Shown: positions 20,723-32,620, counted from the first letter of the stretch. The stretch is DNA of 64,000 nucleotides from Impatiens glandulifera (GCF_907164915.1 NW_025919355.1:1-64000); one strand, 5' to 3'. Notes: a model not told the origin generated them from the letters alone. Numbers and translations are program-made.

Positions 20723-20845
20723 ATCCTGTTGAATTTTATAAGCAAGCATGCATAGTCAAGGATCAACAGGAAGTACTCTGTTGACAGGGCATAGGACATG
20801 AAATATTTATAAAGTCAACTGTAAAAAAAATCACCTAATCCTATT

Positions 20846-21302
20846 TGCACTATAGCTAAGAACGAGCAAAATTGGCTTTGTCATAAGAGACTCAACCACC
20901 TAAATTTTAAGACTATTAACTCTATATGTTCTAAAGATCTAGTAGTAGGAATTCCTAAGTTGAAGTTTCTAAAGATAAAGTTTGTTCTTCTTGCCATATG
21001 GGCAAACAGATCAAATCAACTTTTAAAAGTAAAGGTAACATTTAGTCTGAAAGGTGCTTAGAACTATTGCATATGGACATTTTCGGTCCAATTAAGGTAA
21101 CAAGTTTAAGAGGCATGAGATATACTTTAGTAATTATTGATGACTACTCTAGGTTTACTTGAGTTATTTTCTTACATTATAAAGATCAAACTCCTCCTAA
21201 TTTGATTTAAATGCTCAAGAGAGTGCAAAATAAAAAATCGATAAATATAAATAAAATTAGAAGTGATAGGGGTACTGAGTTCACTAACAGGACTCTGTCT
21301 TC
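20846..21302 (+). pseudogene. copia pre-integrase and integrase N-part, cut by LINE (copy 2)
   Basis: The layout and breaks are those of 6093-6548: WLCHKRLNHLN, CHMGKQ, LLHMDIFGPI, IDDYSRFT and IRSDRGTEF, ending at the LINE T tract. The integrase C-terminal half and RT are not found on the other side of the LINE, so the downstream half of this copia has been lost. Confidence 0.85.
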
Positions 21303-21381
21303 TTTTTTTTTGGGAAAAACGACTTAGCGTCATTTCATTAAAAATTCCCAAAAACGGGAAAAAAATCAACGAGTTTAAGAG

Positions 21382-21407
21382 ATCATTCTAGACAAGCCTA
21401 GAATGAT
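21382..21407 (-). other. Perfect 10-bp hairpin in LINE 3' UTR
   Basis: ATCATTCTAG - 6-nt loop - CTAGAATGAT, identical to 6628-6653, about 80 bases from the poly(A). The flanking bases differ slightly between copies while the hairpin does not. Confidence 0.7.
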
Positions 21408-21535
21408 ATTTAAGTCGTAGCATTCTGAATAAAAGCTAAAAAGCTAAAAACGTAAATGAATTATCTATTTACAATACTTTCAATTCTAGTGAGTTTAAAA
21501 AACGGTAAATTCCAGTTCCTACAGATATTCCAGTT

Positions 21536-22756
21536 CTACTCTATGCATGGAATTCTTCTCCACATTCCCGCGAGGGCGCTGCAATCCGATACAATATCTT
21601 TCCATAACTCGTCAATGCTCCTGCGAGTTCTGTCATATACCCTTGCATTCCGTTCTTGCCAAATGTTATACACCACTACTCCAAAGCCGCACTTGAACAC
21701 GCTTGTTGCAAATCTATTTCCCTTGGTTTTGAGTAGTATTGCTTCTTTGATTTCATTCCATTCGCTCGGGAAACTGATCAGCTCCAGGCTTTTATAAAAT
21801 CTGTCCCAAAGCTCCGAAGCAATACAGCAGCTCCCGAATAGGTGATCTATGGTTTCTTCATTTCCTATGCATAGAAGACAGCTCGCGTCCGGAATGCTCA
21901 TATACTTATTGATACGATCACGAGTGCTGAGTCTTTCCCAGAAGGCGAGCCATAGGATGAACTGGTGTCGAGGGATAATCTTCGTTGACCATACAAGAAG
22001 AGCCCATTCTACTTTCTGCGCCTTTTCCCGGATTACCTCCCATATTTTCTTCAATATCAGCTTCCCATTGTCCTCAGCTTTCCATTCATGAATATCTGGT
22101 CTGTCGTGTAGTTGTATGTTACTTATATGATCAAGTATCCTCTTTCCTTCTGGAATTCTTCTCAAGAGCAAGTTCCAATTCCCGTCTTTGATGTCTCTGA
22201 TTTTCGCTTTTGCGCAGTCCCTTCTGATACAAGTATTTTGAAACTCCTCCTTGTCGATGATAGGATGGTTTTCAAACCAAGGGTCGTGCCAGAATATAGT
22301 GTCTTTTCCGTCCCCTAGTCGGATGTCATAAAGATCTGCAATATCGCTTCTTAGTTTAAGAATCTTTTTCAGAGACCAGCTCATACCTTCGTGAATTTTG
22401 CATGTCCAGATGCTGGTTTCTTGTTTCATAAACCTCGTATGCACCCATTTGATCCATAGTGACTCCTGATTGCGCTTCAAAGCCCACAGATACTTGAAGG
22501 TTAGAGCCTTGTTCCACTCGATACAGTTCTTCAAGTCGATGCCTCCCTCGTCCTTCAGTTTGCAGAGAGCGGTCCATTTAACTTTCTTTCCTCCTCTTCT
22601 ACTACTACTGTGATAAAGTTTCTCATCAGCGTGTCGAGTTCCTTCATTACCTTCTTCGGAATGACCATTTGCTGCGCCCAATAGCCAACTATGCCCATAA
22701 CCACAGTTTTGATAAGTCAGATCCTCCCTGCATAAGAATGTTTTTTCGCTGCCCAA
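21536..22756 (-). pseudogene. LINE ORF2 C-terminal part with zf-RVT domain (copy 2)
   Basis: The open stretch of about 400 codons ends at the natural stop 21536. It includes LGDGKDTIFWHDPWF and, near the end, RHQFILWLAFWERLSTRDR followed by the zinc-binding CLLC...H...C of zf-RVT. Such a domain is common in plant LINE ORF2 and probably aids nucleic-acid binding. The beginning overlaps the RT frame by about 40 bases in another frame, showing a frameshift near 22740. Confidence 0.85.
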
Positions 22757-24458
22757 CCAGATATCGTGTTTTTTACCTTTTCAATTAGCGGCTTGCAGTG
22801 TGAGATCTCGATCTGCTTCGCAGTTAACGGAATTCCTAAGTACCTTATGGGAAAGCTGCCTTCCTTGATGCCCATGATGTTGAATATGTCATGCTTTGTT
22901 TCGTCCTTCACGCCTCCATAAAATGCCACACTTCTGCTTTCATTAATAGTTAAACATGTTACCTCAGAAAAGAATGTTAGTGCAGCCCTAATAGTTTTAA
23001 TGGAATCAACGTCTGCGTGCGCTAGAATGAACAAATCGTCAGCAAAGCATAAATGTGTTACCTCCTCTACCTCATAGAATAGGTGAAGATGTATGGACGA
23101 TTCTTTCGGAACATCGCGAAGACGCTCTCAAAGATCGCCTTGATAGCTACGAAAAGGTAAGAAGATAGGAGGTCCCCTTGCCTTACCCCGTTTTCACCAT
23201 TGAAATAGCCTCTGTGGACTCCATTGACGCTAACAATAAAGTAGAATGATGAAACGCATTGCATAATCCAATCGATAAAAATCATAGGAAAAGCAGAAAC
23301 AACCAGAAAGTCTCGAATGGCTTCCCATCTAACAGAGTCGAAAGCTTTCTTGATATCTATTTTGAAAGCCACTCTTGGGGATATTTTCTTTTTCCCGTAG
23401 CCTTTTAAAAGGCTCTGCATGAGAAGAATATTATGAGAGATTGTCCTACCGGGGATGAATGCAGATTGATTAAGATTTATTATTTTTTCTATTACATTTT
23501 TAAAACGTTTAGAAATGATTTTTGAAATTATTTTATAAATCACATTGAAGTAGGAAAATGGTCTGAAATCTTGTAATTTCTCAAGTACCGCAGTTTTTGG
23601 GATCAAGGTTAGGACCGCTGTATTCCATTGCTTTAACATCTCCCTGTTTTTGAAAAACTCCAGAACCCCATTAGTAACATCTTTACCCACAACCGACCAA
23701 TTATCTTTGAAGAACTGTGCATTAAACCCATCAGGACCCGGGCTTTTATTCCCATCAATACTAAACAGAGCTTCTTTAACCTCAACCTTCGTGACCTCCC
23801 TTATCAACTCGCGACTATCTTCTGAAGAGATTTTCTTATCAATAATTTGATACAAGGTATTCAGGTGACTTTGATTCTGCTTTCTTGTACCCATAAGCTG
23901 CTTATAGAAATCGATAGTCAGATCTTGGACACCCTTTTGACCCTGAACATATTCACCATCATCATTCTTCAGCCTATACACATTGTTTCTCATGTTTCTA
24001 GCCTTGCATTTTCTGTAGAATAAAGTTGTGTTTTTGTCACCCAACGAGAGCCAGCTCTGTCTTGATTTCTGTCTAACAAAATTCTCTTCAAGCAGAATCA
24101 GCTTCCTGAAGTTTTCAAGCGCATATCTTTCTGTTTCATTGAGTTGTTCATCACTATCATCCCTTAATAACTTTTTATGAACCTCTTCCAGTTCTTCTCT
24201 AGCAGACAAAACTCTATTGGAGATATTGCTGAACTTCTTCTTGTCAAAGCTTTGGAGATGATTCTTCAGGAGCTTAAGCTTCTCAGAAACCCTGTACATG
24301 TTGGAACCCCTGACATCTGTTGACCATACGCTTTCGAAAATACCCTTGAATTTATCATTATTCATCCAGAAATTGAAAAATTTAATGGGCCTTTTGAACC
24401 TTTCTTCCTTTTCCCGGAACAATTTAATCTGGCAGTGATCAGATATACCCAGATTCAA
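22717..24458 (-). pseudogene. LINE reverse transcriptase domain
   Basis: This enzyme performs target-primed reverse transcription. Motifs in order on the minus strand: SPGPDGF, FRPFSYFNVIYKIISK (usually FRPISL.N), NQSAFIPGR, FKIDIKKAFDSVRW (box A), GVRQGDLLSSYLF (box B), then after a frameshift near 23070 the FADDLF catalytic box (about 23045), and RYLGIPL. The catalytic Asp pair is intact. The frameshift between box B and FADD inactivates the protein. Confidence 0.9.
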
Positions 24459-25100
24459 AACATGAAGTTGACTTCTCGGAAATTGGTTAATCTAGTTCTC
24501 ATTTACTAGACATCTGTCAATTCTACTTTTTCTAATTTGCTCATTCCCTCTCATAGAAGACCAAGTGAAGAAGTTCCCAGAATTGGTAGGCTCGATACAA
24601 CCCATATCTTTGATGCAGTCATTAAAGTCAATCATATCCCAAGTTATTTCAGATTCTGGGCTACGATCAGATTCGTTTATGGTTACGTTGTAATCACCGA
24701 GGATAACCCAAGATTTATCAATACCGATCTAGTTTCTAAGACAATTCTAGAGGAGTCTTCTGTCAGTGCTTGAGTTTCTACCATAGACAATAGCAAGATT
24801 AAACACGATTCTTGTGATTCTGTCTTTGACCTCCACCAGGATTGATTGATCATTCGAAAAGAGAGTCATCACCTCAACAACTTTGTTATCCCAAATAACC
24901 CAGATTCTGCCCGTTTTGTCATTTGAGTTGTGAATGATTTCCCAGCTACTATCAATACACAGTTTGATAACCTTCTCAACGTTCCGACTTTTGACTTTTG
25001 TCTCAAGAATACCCATAATAGTGATCTTCTGATTCTCAATGATTTCTTTACATTTTAGAGGGTCATTGAGTCCCCTTATGTTCCATGTTACTATATTCAT
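24420..25100 (-). pseudogene. LINE AP-like endonuclease domain
   Basis: ATG 25100 (MNIVTWNIRGLND) is the standard start of plant LINE ORF2. The ETK motif follows. After a break near 24750, the GDYN, FTW, RIDR and ISDH motifs are all present, so the complete endonuclease/exonuclease/phosphatase fold can be traced. It nicks target DNA to prime reverse transcription. Two stops or frameshifts (about 24750 and 24490) separate the pieces. Confidence 0.88.
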
Positions 25101-25480
25101 GAATGAATATAAGTGTTGGGTTCCTGACTTTCCGGACTGTCCTGGACCTCTTCATCAGAGAAATCATAAGCATTACTTGCCTCACTATCCTCAATGGCTA
25201 CAGTTTAATTACATGGAATACTATTGCCATTGAGTGAGGGTTGCGTCATGTAGATCTCATCTTATCCCGTGATAGATTTAGTGGCTTCTGGATCCAGGAT
25301 CTTTCTGCTTTGTCTTCGATTTTCATCTTGTTCTACTTTAGTAGGTCTTTTCTAACTTTGAACCTCTTCACTACTGGATTCATGTTTGTTATCGGTTTTA
25401 ATTCGCCCTACTTTAGAACTAAGGCTCACTGCCTTATTCAAGACCAAATTATCTTCTTCTGCACTTGATCTTTTGATTTA

Positions 25481-28016
25481 TCAAAACCCAAGATTTCCCA
25501 GTCCATTCTCAAGTGCTTCTTTATTACTTATTCCAAGATTCTCATATTCATCATCTCGAAAGGTGGCTCTGAGCCCAAGGATTAGGTCATTTCGAATTTT
25601 GATGACATTATTTTTTCGGTTCCTACTTGCATTCCTAGAACTGTGAAGGGTAGACTCACGACCTATTGGAGTGCCTTCAGATCCAAATTTGTTTGTTTCA
25701 TATGGGCCAAGTATTCCCCGTGCCATAGATCTTTGAATTCTAGAAACTTTGGAACCAGGACATTTAGTTACATCAAGACCAGTTCTTTGATCAAGTATTG
25801 GGATTGGTGGAGTTAGGACCAACAATAGTATCATCCACAATAATAGGACTTGTGCCAGTATCAGGACCAATATAGCCGGGATCAGCAATGGTTGCACATT
25901 TTTCATCAGGACCTGTAGTAGCAAGTCCGTTAGCTTGAGTAGTTTCATGATCAGCAAGTCCAAGACCAGGCTTAATATGGTCAATATGGCTAAGAACAAT
26001 AGCTTTATGAGAAGCTCTACGACCGGTGTGTTTATGTCCAGCTTTATCAGAACCGACACACTGACCAGGACTGACATTTTGAACAGGACCTATTCTTGAG
26101 AAAACTGAATCCCTAGGAACGGTGCCCTGAACATGACCAATATGATCAACGTTAGTATGACCAACTTGTACCCTTACCCACTTCATTCTTTTTCTTATCT
26201 TCTTCCTTACCCTTATCTGTTCTTGCTTTTGGTTGCCCATCTTATCATCCTCAGTGCGTTCATTGTTGTTAAGTTCAGACCTGTTCACATTTCTCTCAAC
26301 CTGAGCATGGTTAGAGTCATTGATATCGCTTACTTGAGTGTTGTTATTGTCCTTCGATTTTAGATTGTTATTGACTGGACATTTATTCGTAGCGTGTGTG
26401 AAAGTGCTACACCATATACATCGATTTGGTTTACATTCGTATTGTACTCTAATGTCAAATAAATTTCCTAGTCTATCTTTAAGTTCAAGCTTGATTGGAA
26501 GAGAGCTACTTGGATGGATTTCGACACTAACTCTGGCCATAGATGCACGCTCGTAGCCTTCCATTGCTGGGTCAAACATAAGTGGTTTGCCTATAATGCT
26601 TGAAATATAGGCCAGGCCCATCGAGTTGCACATGTGTGGTGGAACATTCTTGAGATTCACCCAGATTTGTTCAAGTTCAGGCCGTCTATGATTAGTATTA
26701 AGTTCTTCGCTCCACTTGTACAACTTGAATCTTTTTCCCCTGATAAAAGTATATTCGCTCTCTATGATCGACTTTATTTCGCTTCCATTCATGAAGGATA
26801 GAAAGTAGAATCCGTGATCATTGATTGTGATCCTCTCTAGACTAGAGGATTCCCACTGACCCATAAACGTTCTTTTAACCTGGTGGGAGCTCAAACTGGT
26901 GCCTTCATGTTGCCCATAAAATGACCAACTATGACAAACTCCCATGCCTTGACGCATTTTTCTTCAATTTCTGGTGGGAGCTCAAACTGGTGCGGATGAT
27001 CAATAGTAATTACCTTTGGGAATAAGGTGTCTATCTGGAATTTTCCCTTTTCTGGATCGCTCATGGAATTTCCATTCCACACCTTTCCTTCTTGCCAGGT
27101 TTTGTTTGGGTTGCTCATGATTGTGTACACCTTTGATTTATTACATTTCGAAATTTCCTTCACGGCGTCAACCGTCCACTTGATCACTTCATCATATTGG
27201 TCTTTGTTGAAGAGATTCCAATCCAATTCTTTTGATAGTGACTGTTGAACTGAGCATTCAACTGATCATTTCTTTCTTGGGGCATTGTAATCTCTTGTTT
27301 ATTAATTTGGAAAAATAGCTTCTTTATCTGGTTTCTTAGTCCTCCCAAATTTGCTATTTCGTTTTTCCTTATTGACCACATTGGACCAGCAGTAGGATCC
27401 TTGTTATCAGCCTGAGTATTTTCTTTTCCAGGAATTGTAGCAGTAGGAGGAGCTGAGGAGATGACTGTTTCAGGGATGCTATCTTTCCGGACTTGTTTGT
27501 TCTTTTCGGCCCATCTAACCCTTGTATTTCCCACAAAATCATTGCCTTCAATTGTTCCGATCTTCTTTAGAATATCCCCTTTAGTGCTCTTCTCTTGTGT
27601 ATTAGTTTTTCTCTTTTGAATTCTATCAATTGGCATTTCAAGATCCAATTTAACGATTGGAGAAAACGCACCCAGGTTCAATATCTCAGGGTTAGCCTCG
27701 GGCTTCATAGTTTCCTTGGGATTTACTTCAGCATTCTTCTTAGAACTTGAGTTATTTGCCTTCATGTTTTTCCTTTCTTTGATTTTCGATCCATTCTTAC
27801 CCTTCTTAGCTGTTTTAGAATTATTCGATCCGGTTTCTTGATCAATCTTTTCAATTTCAGCACTTGTTTTTGAAGAATTATGCCTCTTTGCTTTTGGTTT
27901 GATCTTTGTTGCCGATATCTTCTTCATGGACTTATGATATTCGAGGTCGTATATTATTGTTTCATCATAGTCAGTGCTATCGTCTGATTCCAAATCAACA
28001 TCTATGCTTTGACAAG
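25481..28016 (-). pseudogene. LINE ORF1, DUF4283-like with zinc knuckle
   Basis: The N-terminal third (28016-27230) is Lys/Ser/Asn-rich and probably disordered. A DUF4283-type region follows across frameshifts near 27230 and 26900, recognisable by FYFLSFMNGSEIKSI, RPELEQIWVNLKNVPPH and MCNSMGLAYISSIIGKPL. A knuckle of the form CX2CX4HX4C (CIWC...H...C) lies at about 26370-26430. A Gly/His/Pro-rich tail follows and switches frame near 25800, with the end at 25481. ORF1 coats LINE RNA. The open frame at its start continues into gypsy LTR sequence to 28158, an artefact of the junction. Confidence 0.8.
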
Positions 28017-29554
28017 TTTTGAAAACATATAAAAATTTCAGAAATTTCTGTACTGTTTTGTCAAGTATATAAATTGAAAAACCGAAACTGACCCAAAACT
28101 TGTATGTTTTCATTTTTTTTAATTTGTAATTTTTTATTCTTAGCTTTGCACATATCACGTTTAGGTGAATTTTTGTAGGAATGTTATTTGATGTAAATAG
28201 AATAACATATAAAAAAAATTAGACAATTCTAAATAGTTTTGCTTGAAAAATAAAAACAATATAAAAGAAGTGATAAAAATATGCATGTTCTTAATTGTAA
28301 ATATTGATCTTGAATATTTTGTGTGACCATTGGGTGAAATCTTGGGTGAAATCTTATATTTATGTTATATTGTTATAAATTATTGTTTAATATTATTTTT
28401 GGCCAAAATATTATGGGTTTTTGTCTTGTCTCGGGTTACTTGGTTGTGTTGTTTGAATTTTAAGGTCGTTCTACCAAAAAGAATGGCCAATGCTGCTGCC
28501 GACGCTTTTCCAGCGACGCTTCTGATCCCAAAATAATTCCAGCAATTGAAGAATTACGGCGACGCTCCACTGCCGATGTTTTGAGTTCTTTCTCATGGCT
28601 AAACTTGTTGATGACGCTTCCCAGGCGACGCTTGCTGCAGTCTTCAACTTTTCCTTTTTTTGTTTATTTGTTTTTTTAATTTTTTTTTTCTGCATTTTAG
28701 ATTTTGTTTTACATTTTTTTGTTTTTTCTTAGTTAAGAGTTTGTGGCTTTTTTTATCCTAGGTTAGAAAAAAAATTAAAATTAAACCCTAACTAAAATTG
28801 AACTTAGCCCAAACTTAGATTTAGAATTTTCCTTAGACATAGGACTTTTTTTTATTTTTTTTTTATTTTTTTTATTTTATTATTATTTTTATTATTTTTT
28901 TTATTTAAATAAAAAACCCCAAAATAGTAAAATTTTAGACCTTTAAATAATTCACTAAAGTTTCTTAAAAATTCATCTAGACTTAGGCCAATTAATTTTT
29001 GATTAATAACTTGCCTAGTTTTGATTTTTAGGATAACTTTATGTGTGAATTATTTGCTCTCATTTTCTTTTATCTATGCTTATTTGTTTATCTCATTCAA
29101 ACCCATTAAATGTTTAATATGGAAAATTCTAAAATGTAAAGCATAAGAATGTTTTAAACAAATGCCAAAATTAATTAATAGAGACCTTAGGGGCGTTGTG
29201 GGACATAGCGTCTAAAAAACCCATTCCCACACGTAACCAAACGCCGAACTCACATCTTTTAAATTTCTAATTTTTGAAATTAGGTGGCGACTCTCTAGTC
29301 GTGAGGTTAATTAATACTGAAAAAAGTTTAAAAAGGCCTATGACATACTTCCCATTAAAAAAATCCCAATCTCTCCCAGATTCGACGGGAAGGTAAAATA
29401 TGGAGTTGTCTATAAACCTCGTTTTTAAAACATAAATTTTTTCAACATTAAAATTAATTCCCCTCACGTTTTCAAAAAATAATTTTTTTAAAGAGTGTCC
29501 CAGAATTTTCAAACTAGTCGATCAAAAATTCTTTTTAAAAAAAAATCGATCACA
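28017..29554 (+). mobile_element. 5' LTR of Tat element, truncated
   Basis: This aligns with 39563-41099, the last 1.5 kb of the 3' LTR, and ends CGATCACA before the primer site. It lacks the U3 and the TATA box seen at 39133. Within it, GACGCT-containing words cluster at about 28498-28640. Poly(T)-rich stretches differ in length from the 3' LTR. The truncation point touches the 5' end of the LINE. Confidence 0.85.
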
Positions 29555-29560
29555 GTTTTT

Positions 29561-29578
29561 TGGCGACTCTGCTGGGGA
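29561..29578 (+). promoter_or_regulatory. Tat-type primer binding site
   Basis: TGGCGACTCTGCTGGGGA starts six bases after the LTR end. From memory of Ogre/Tat elements this type of site pairs with a tRNA-Arg; the tRNA identity should be tested. Confidence 0.8.
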
Positions 29579-30745
29579 CATTCGACGTTTGACTTGAAAG
29601 TAATTTTGGCCAAGTATTTAAACTTTCTTACGCTTTAATTCATACTCCATGTTCACATTAATTGATTATTTGCATGAGACTTGGAGCTCCAATGTGAAGG
29701 TGTGTGGGTATACATCGTTGGATGAAGCTCACACATCTATATTTTATGTGCTAAGGGTAGTCAATGTGAATGACACCCTCAACCCTTGCCATGAAGGCTT
29801 TTGTGTGATTTGAGAGTTGAGAAAAATAATAGGAAAAAACCCGGATTAACCCTCTCTTCTTTTCAAATATCCCCTACTATTGAAAATGAGGGATTTTGAA
29901 ATAGATGTGAGGGGGATGTCCAATTGAGAGCTCCCCTTACATCGAGAGATCCCTTTTGGGATAGTATCCTTGTCGGTGGAACAACTCTCTCTTAAGCCAT
30001 TTCCAACTTTAGAACAAAAATCCAAAAAGCCAATTCTACCAAGTCGTTGCCTCGTCTCGTCCTGTCGAGCAACAAAACCACGTCACGAAGCCCTTTACTT
30101 GACTACTATATATGATAAATACATGTATGCATATAGATATTTCTAGGAGCTCAATTTATCCATTCAAAATTTTAAAATGCCATGAAATATGTGAACAATT
30201 TCGAAATTTTGAGGCTAAACCTAATAACTTTAAAGGAGTAAAATCGAGGAAACCTAGAAAAACTAAAAGAATAATCAAATTTAACTAGTTTTCTTTCTTT
30301 GTGTCTTTACTACTCAAATTCTAAGTGTAAGATATAATGAAGGAAATGCGTGAGACACAAAGACGATCAAGAAAGATGGAAAGACTTGAAGATTCGGAGA
30401 CTTAGACTAGATTTCTTTATCCTTGAAATGTAAATCTCTTTATGAAGATACATGAGCAACATTGTAACGAAAGGATGAGGGGTGCTTGCTTTCTTTTCTT
30501 ATTTTATTTTATGACTTGAGTTTGTGATTTTATCCATGACACTTAGGATTTTAATAAAATAACTCATTCTTATTTTACTCATCCTTTTCTACATGTTATA
30601 CATTGTGAATGGGTAAATTGAGCGTCTATTGCGTGTTAGGGATTATGTGCATACAAGCAACGCATTGCTTGTTTTACTTGATAAAGGGGTTCGAACTGAC
30701 TTTGTTCTCTTGAACACAACATACTCACATTCATCATAATTTACA
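29579..30745 (+). other. Tat leader region without recognisable gene
   Basis: About 1.2 kb of AT-rich leader. No ORF above 60 codons and no gag or protease motif is visible. It may hold leader sequence plus the edges of a gag deletion. Confidence 0.6.
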
Positions 30746-31078
30746 ATGACTAACCCACCAAGAAGATTCAATGACTCAGTTCATCTAAAGCTAGACGATC
30801 TTTGTGATACACTAATACAATTGAGGAAAAAGCTTCAAGACCTCACAACAGAAGTCGAAATTTATGCGACAATCAAACCCCTTAATCCGAAAAGTTTGCG
30901 AGAAGAAAGAGAAAGGTTAAGCAGGGCATTCATGGACGGTTGGAAAGCTGTAGAAAGGTCTATTCAAAACAAGAGCCTTGCAAGCACGTCAAACTCAAGG
31001 ACAAAATGCTTATCAAGAGAACCCATTTGTCTCCTAAACAAAGTAAGCAAGGAGTGCCACTACTGCTCCACCTTGTAG
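30746..31078 (+). CDS. Small ORF, possible gag remnant of Tat element
   Basis: A 110-codon open frame from ATG 30746. The first ~75 residues are charged and heptad-like (LKLDDLCDTLIQLRKKLQDL), suggesting a coiled coil; the rest is Ser/Lys/Cys-rich without a zinc-knuckle pattern. It lies where the gag of a Tat element is expected, directly before RT sequence, but is far too short. I infer an internally deleted gag whose N-terminus survived. A chance ORF remains possible. Confidence 0.35.
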   Translation: MTNPPRRFNDSVHLKLDDLCDTLIQLRKKLQDLTTEVEIYATIKPLNPKSLREERERLSRAFMDGWKAVERSIQNKSLASTSNSRTKCLSREPICLLNKVSKECHYCSTL

Positions 31079-31079
31079 A

Positions 31080-32620
31080 AAATTAGACGACTTGGGGATG
31101 TCATTGTTGAAGGCCTTAAGGAACTTGTTGCAGAAGAAACAATTAAAATAAACCTTGACACCGAAGAAGATCCTCAAATTGTTTTAATCGGAAAAAGTTT
31201 AAATGATTTAGGACGAGAAAATCTAACTAAACTTTTAAAAGCAAACAAAGACGTCTTTGCATGGTCTTATAAAGATGTGTTAGGCATTGATCTAGAAATC
31301 ATCCAACACCGTATACCACTTTACAAAGACGCAAAACCAGTAAAGTAGAAGCTTCGAAGAATGAAGGCGGACATCATGGACAAGATCCAAGAGGAAGTTC
31401 AGAAACAGCTCGACGCAGGATTCCTCGAAGTGGTAGATTACCCAGAATGGATCGTCAATGTAGTCCTAGTCGCGAAGAAAGTGGAAAGATCCGAGTGTGT
31501 GTAGACTATCGGGATCTCAACAAAGAAAGCCCTAAAGATAGCTTCCCACTACCACACATCGACGTGCTAGTGGATCATGCAACAGACCATCAACTCCTAT
31601 CATTCATGGACGGATTCTCAGGCTACAACCAAGTACTGATGGCTCCAGAAGACAAGGGGAAGACAATGTTCATCACAGAAGTCAGAACATTTTTTATCGA
31701 GTCATGCCTGTTGGGATGAAGAATGCAGGAGCAACGTATCAACAAGCTGCTAGAATGATTCTACACGATATGATCCACAAAGAAGTATAAGTCTATGTTG
31801 ATGATATGATTGTCAAATCTAAAGATCGAGAAGGGCACATCCAAAATCTTGACAAATTCTTACAACGCATCAGGAAGTTCCAACTTAGGCTCAATCCAAA
31901 GAAGTGCACATTTGGAGTGACAACAGGAAAGATGCTAGGCTTCCTAATAACACAAAGAGGAATTGAGGTTGATCCGAGCAAGATAAAAGTGATCACGGCA
32001 ATGCCACCTCCACGAAGCGAGAAAGAAGTGCGAGGCTTTTTAGGAAAGATCCAGTATATAAGTCGATTCATAAACAAGTTGACTATAACATGTGATCCTT
32101 TGTTTAAACTTTTAAGGAAAAATGAAATATTCGTTTGGGATGACGCTTGTCAGAACGCATTCGAGAAGATAAAGGGATACCTCAAGAATCCTCCCATTCT
32201 GATGCCACCAAGACCAGGCATACTGTTAATCATATACTTAACAGTCACGGAAAACGCAATGGGTAGTCTACTAGCCCAAGAAAATGAGGAAAAGATGGAA
32301 GTCGCAGTCTACTACATAAGCAAGCGCATGACGGGCTACGAACTTAATTACTCGCCAGTAGAAAAGGTGTGTTGGGCTCTAGCTTGGGTCACTAAGAGGC
32401 TAAGGCATTACATGCAAGCCCACACAGTTAAGTTAGTATCAAGACTCGATCCAATTCGTCATTTATTCTAGAAAATGCTTTTGTCTCCGAGGTTAGCTAA
32501 GTGGATGATGATGATATCAGAGTACGACATCGTGTACACAATTTAGAAATCTATCAAGGGGAGCGTTGTAGCATATTTTCTCGTAGACCAACCAATCGAA
32601 GTTGAAGACGAAGAGGAGTT
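31080..32620 (+). pseudogene. Tat reverse transcriptase and RNase H, broken
   Basis: The N-part has VFAWSYKDVLGID and QHRIPLYKDAKPV, both typical of Tat RT. A stop follows near 31346, with a frame change near 31450. Then VCVDYRDLN, FPLPHIDVLVD and SFMDGFSGYNQ (the first catalytic Asp) appear, another frame change near 31690, and the catalytic YVDDMIVKSK at about 31795 just after an in-frame TAA. The thumb region GFLITQRGIEVDPSKI and RGFLGKIQYISRFI continues into an RNase H with YYISKRMTGYELNY and WVTKRLRHYM. Further stops occur near 32470 and 32545. Confidence 0.88.

Larger units (their letters stand above)
14492..23255. repeat. Large duplicated block, copy 2
   Basis: This is the counterpart of 602-8501 and starts inside LTR A. 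It keeps the LTR C promoter half lost from copy 1. Beyond 23255 the LINE continues normally, so this is the less rearranged copy. Confidence 0.9.
21303..28016 (-). mobile_element. Plant L1-type LINE, nearly complete, minus strand
   Basis: In minus-strand order: ORF1 with an RNA-binding type domain and zinc knuckle (28016-25481), ORF2 with endonuclease, reverse transcriptase and zf-RVT (25100-21536), 3' UTR with hairpin, poly(A) at 21303-21311. At about 6.7 kb it is of full-length size. The target on the left is copia integrase. The right neighbour is a truncated gypsy LTR instead of the other half of the copia, so a deletion or rearrangement hit the 5' side and target-site repeats cannot be checked. 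Frameshifts in ORF1 and ORF2 make it inactive. Confidence 0.9.

Noticed and set aside
25481..26077. Leu/Val-rich 198-codon frame, membrane-protein-like start
   Set aside because: The hydrophobic part is an out-of-frame reading of the Gly/His/Pro-rich ORF1 tail; only the C-terminal half is the real LINE frame.
30746..31078. Independent host gene
   Set aside because: It sits inside the Tat element between primer site and RT; a gag remnant is the simpler reading.
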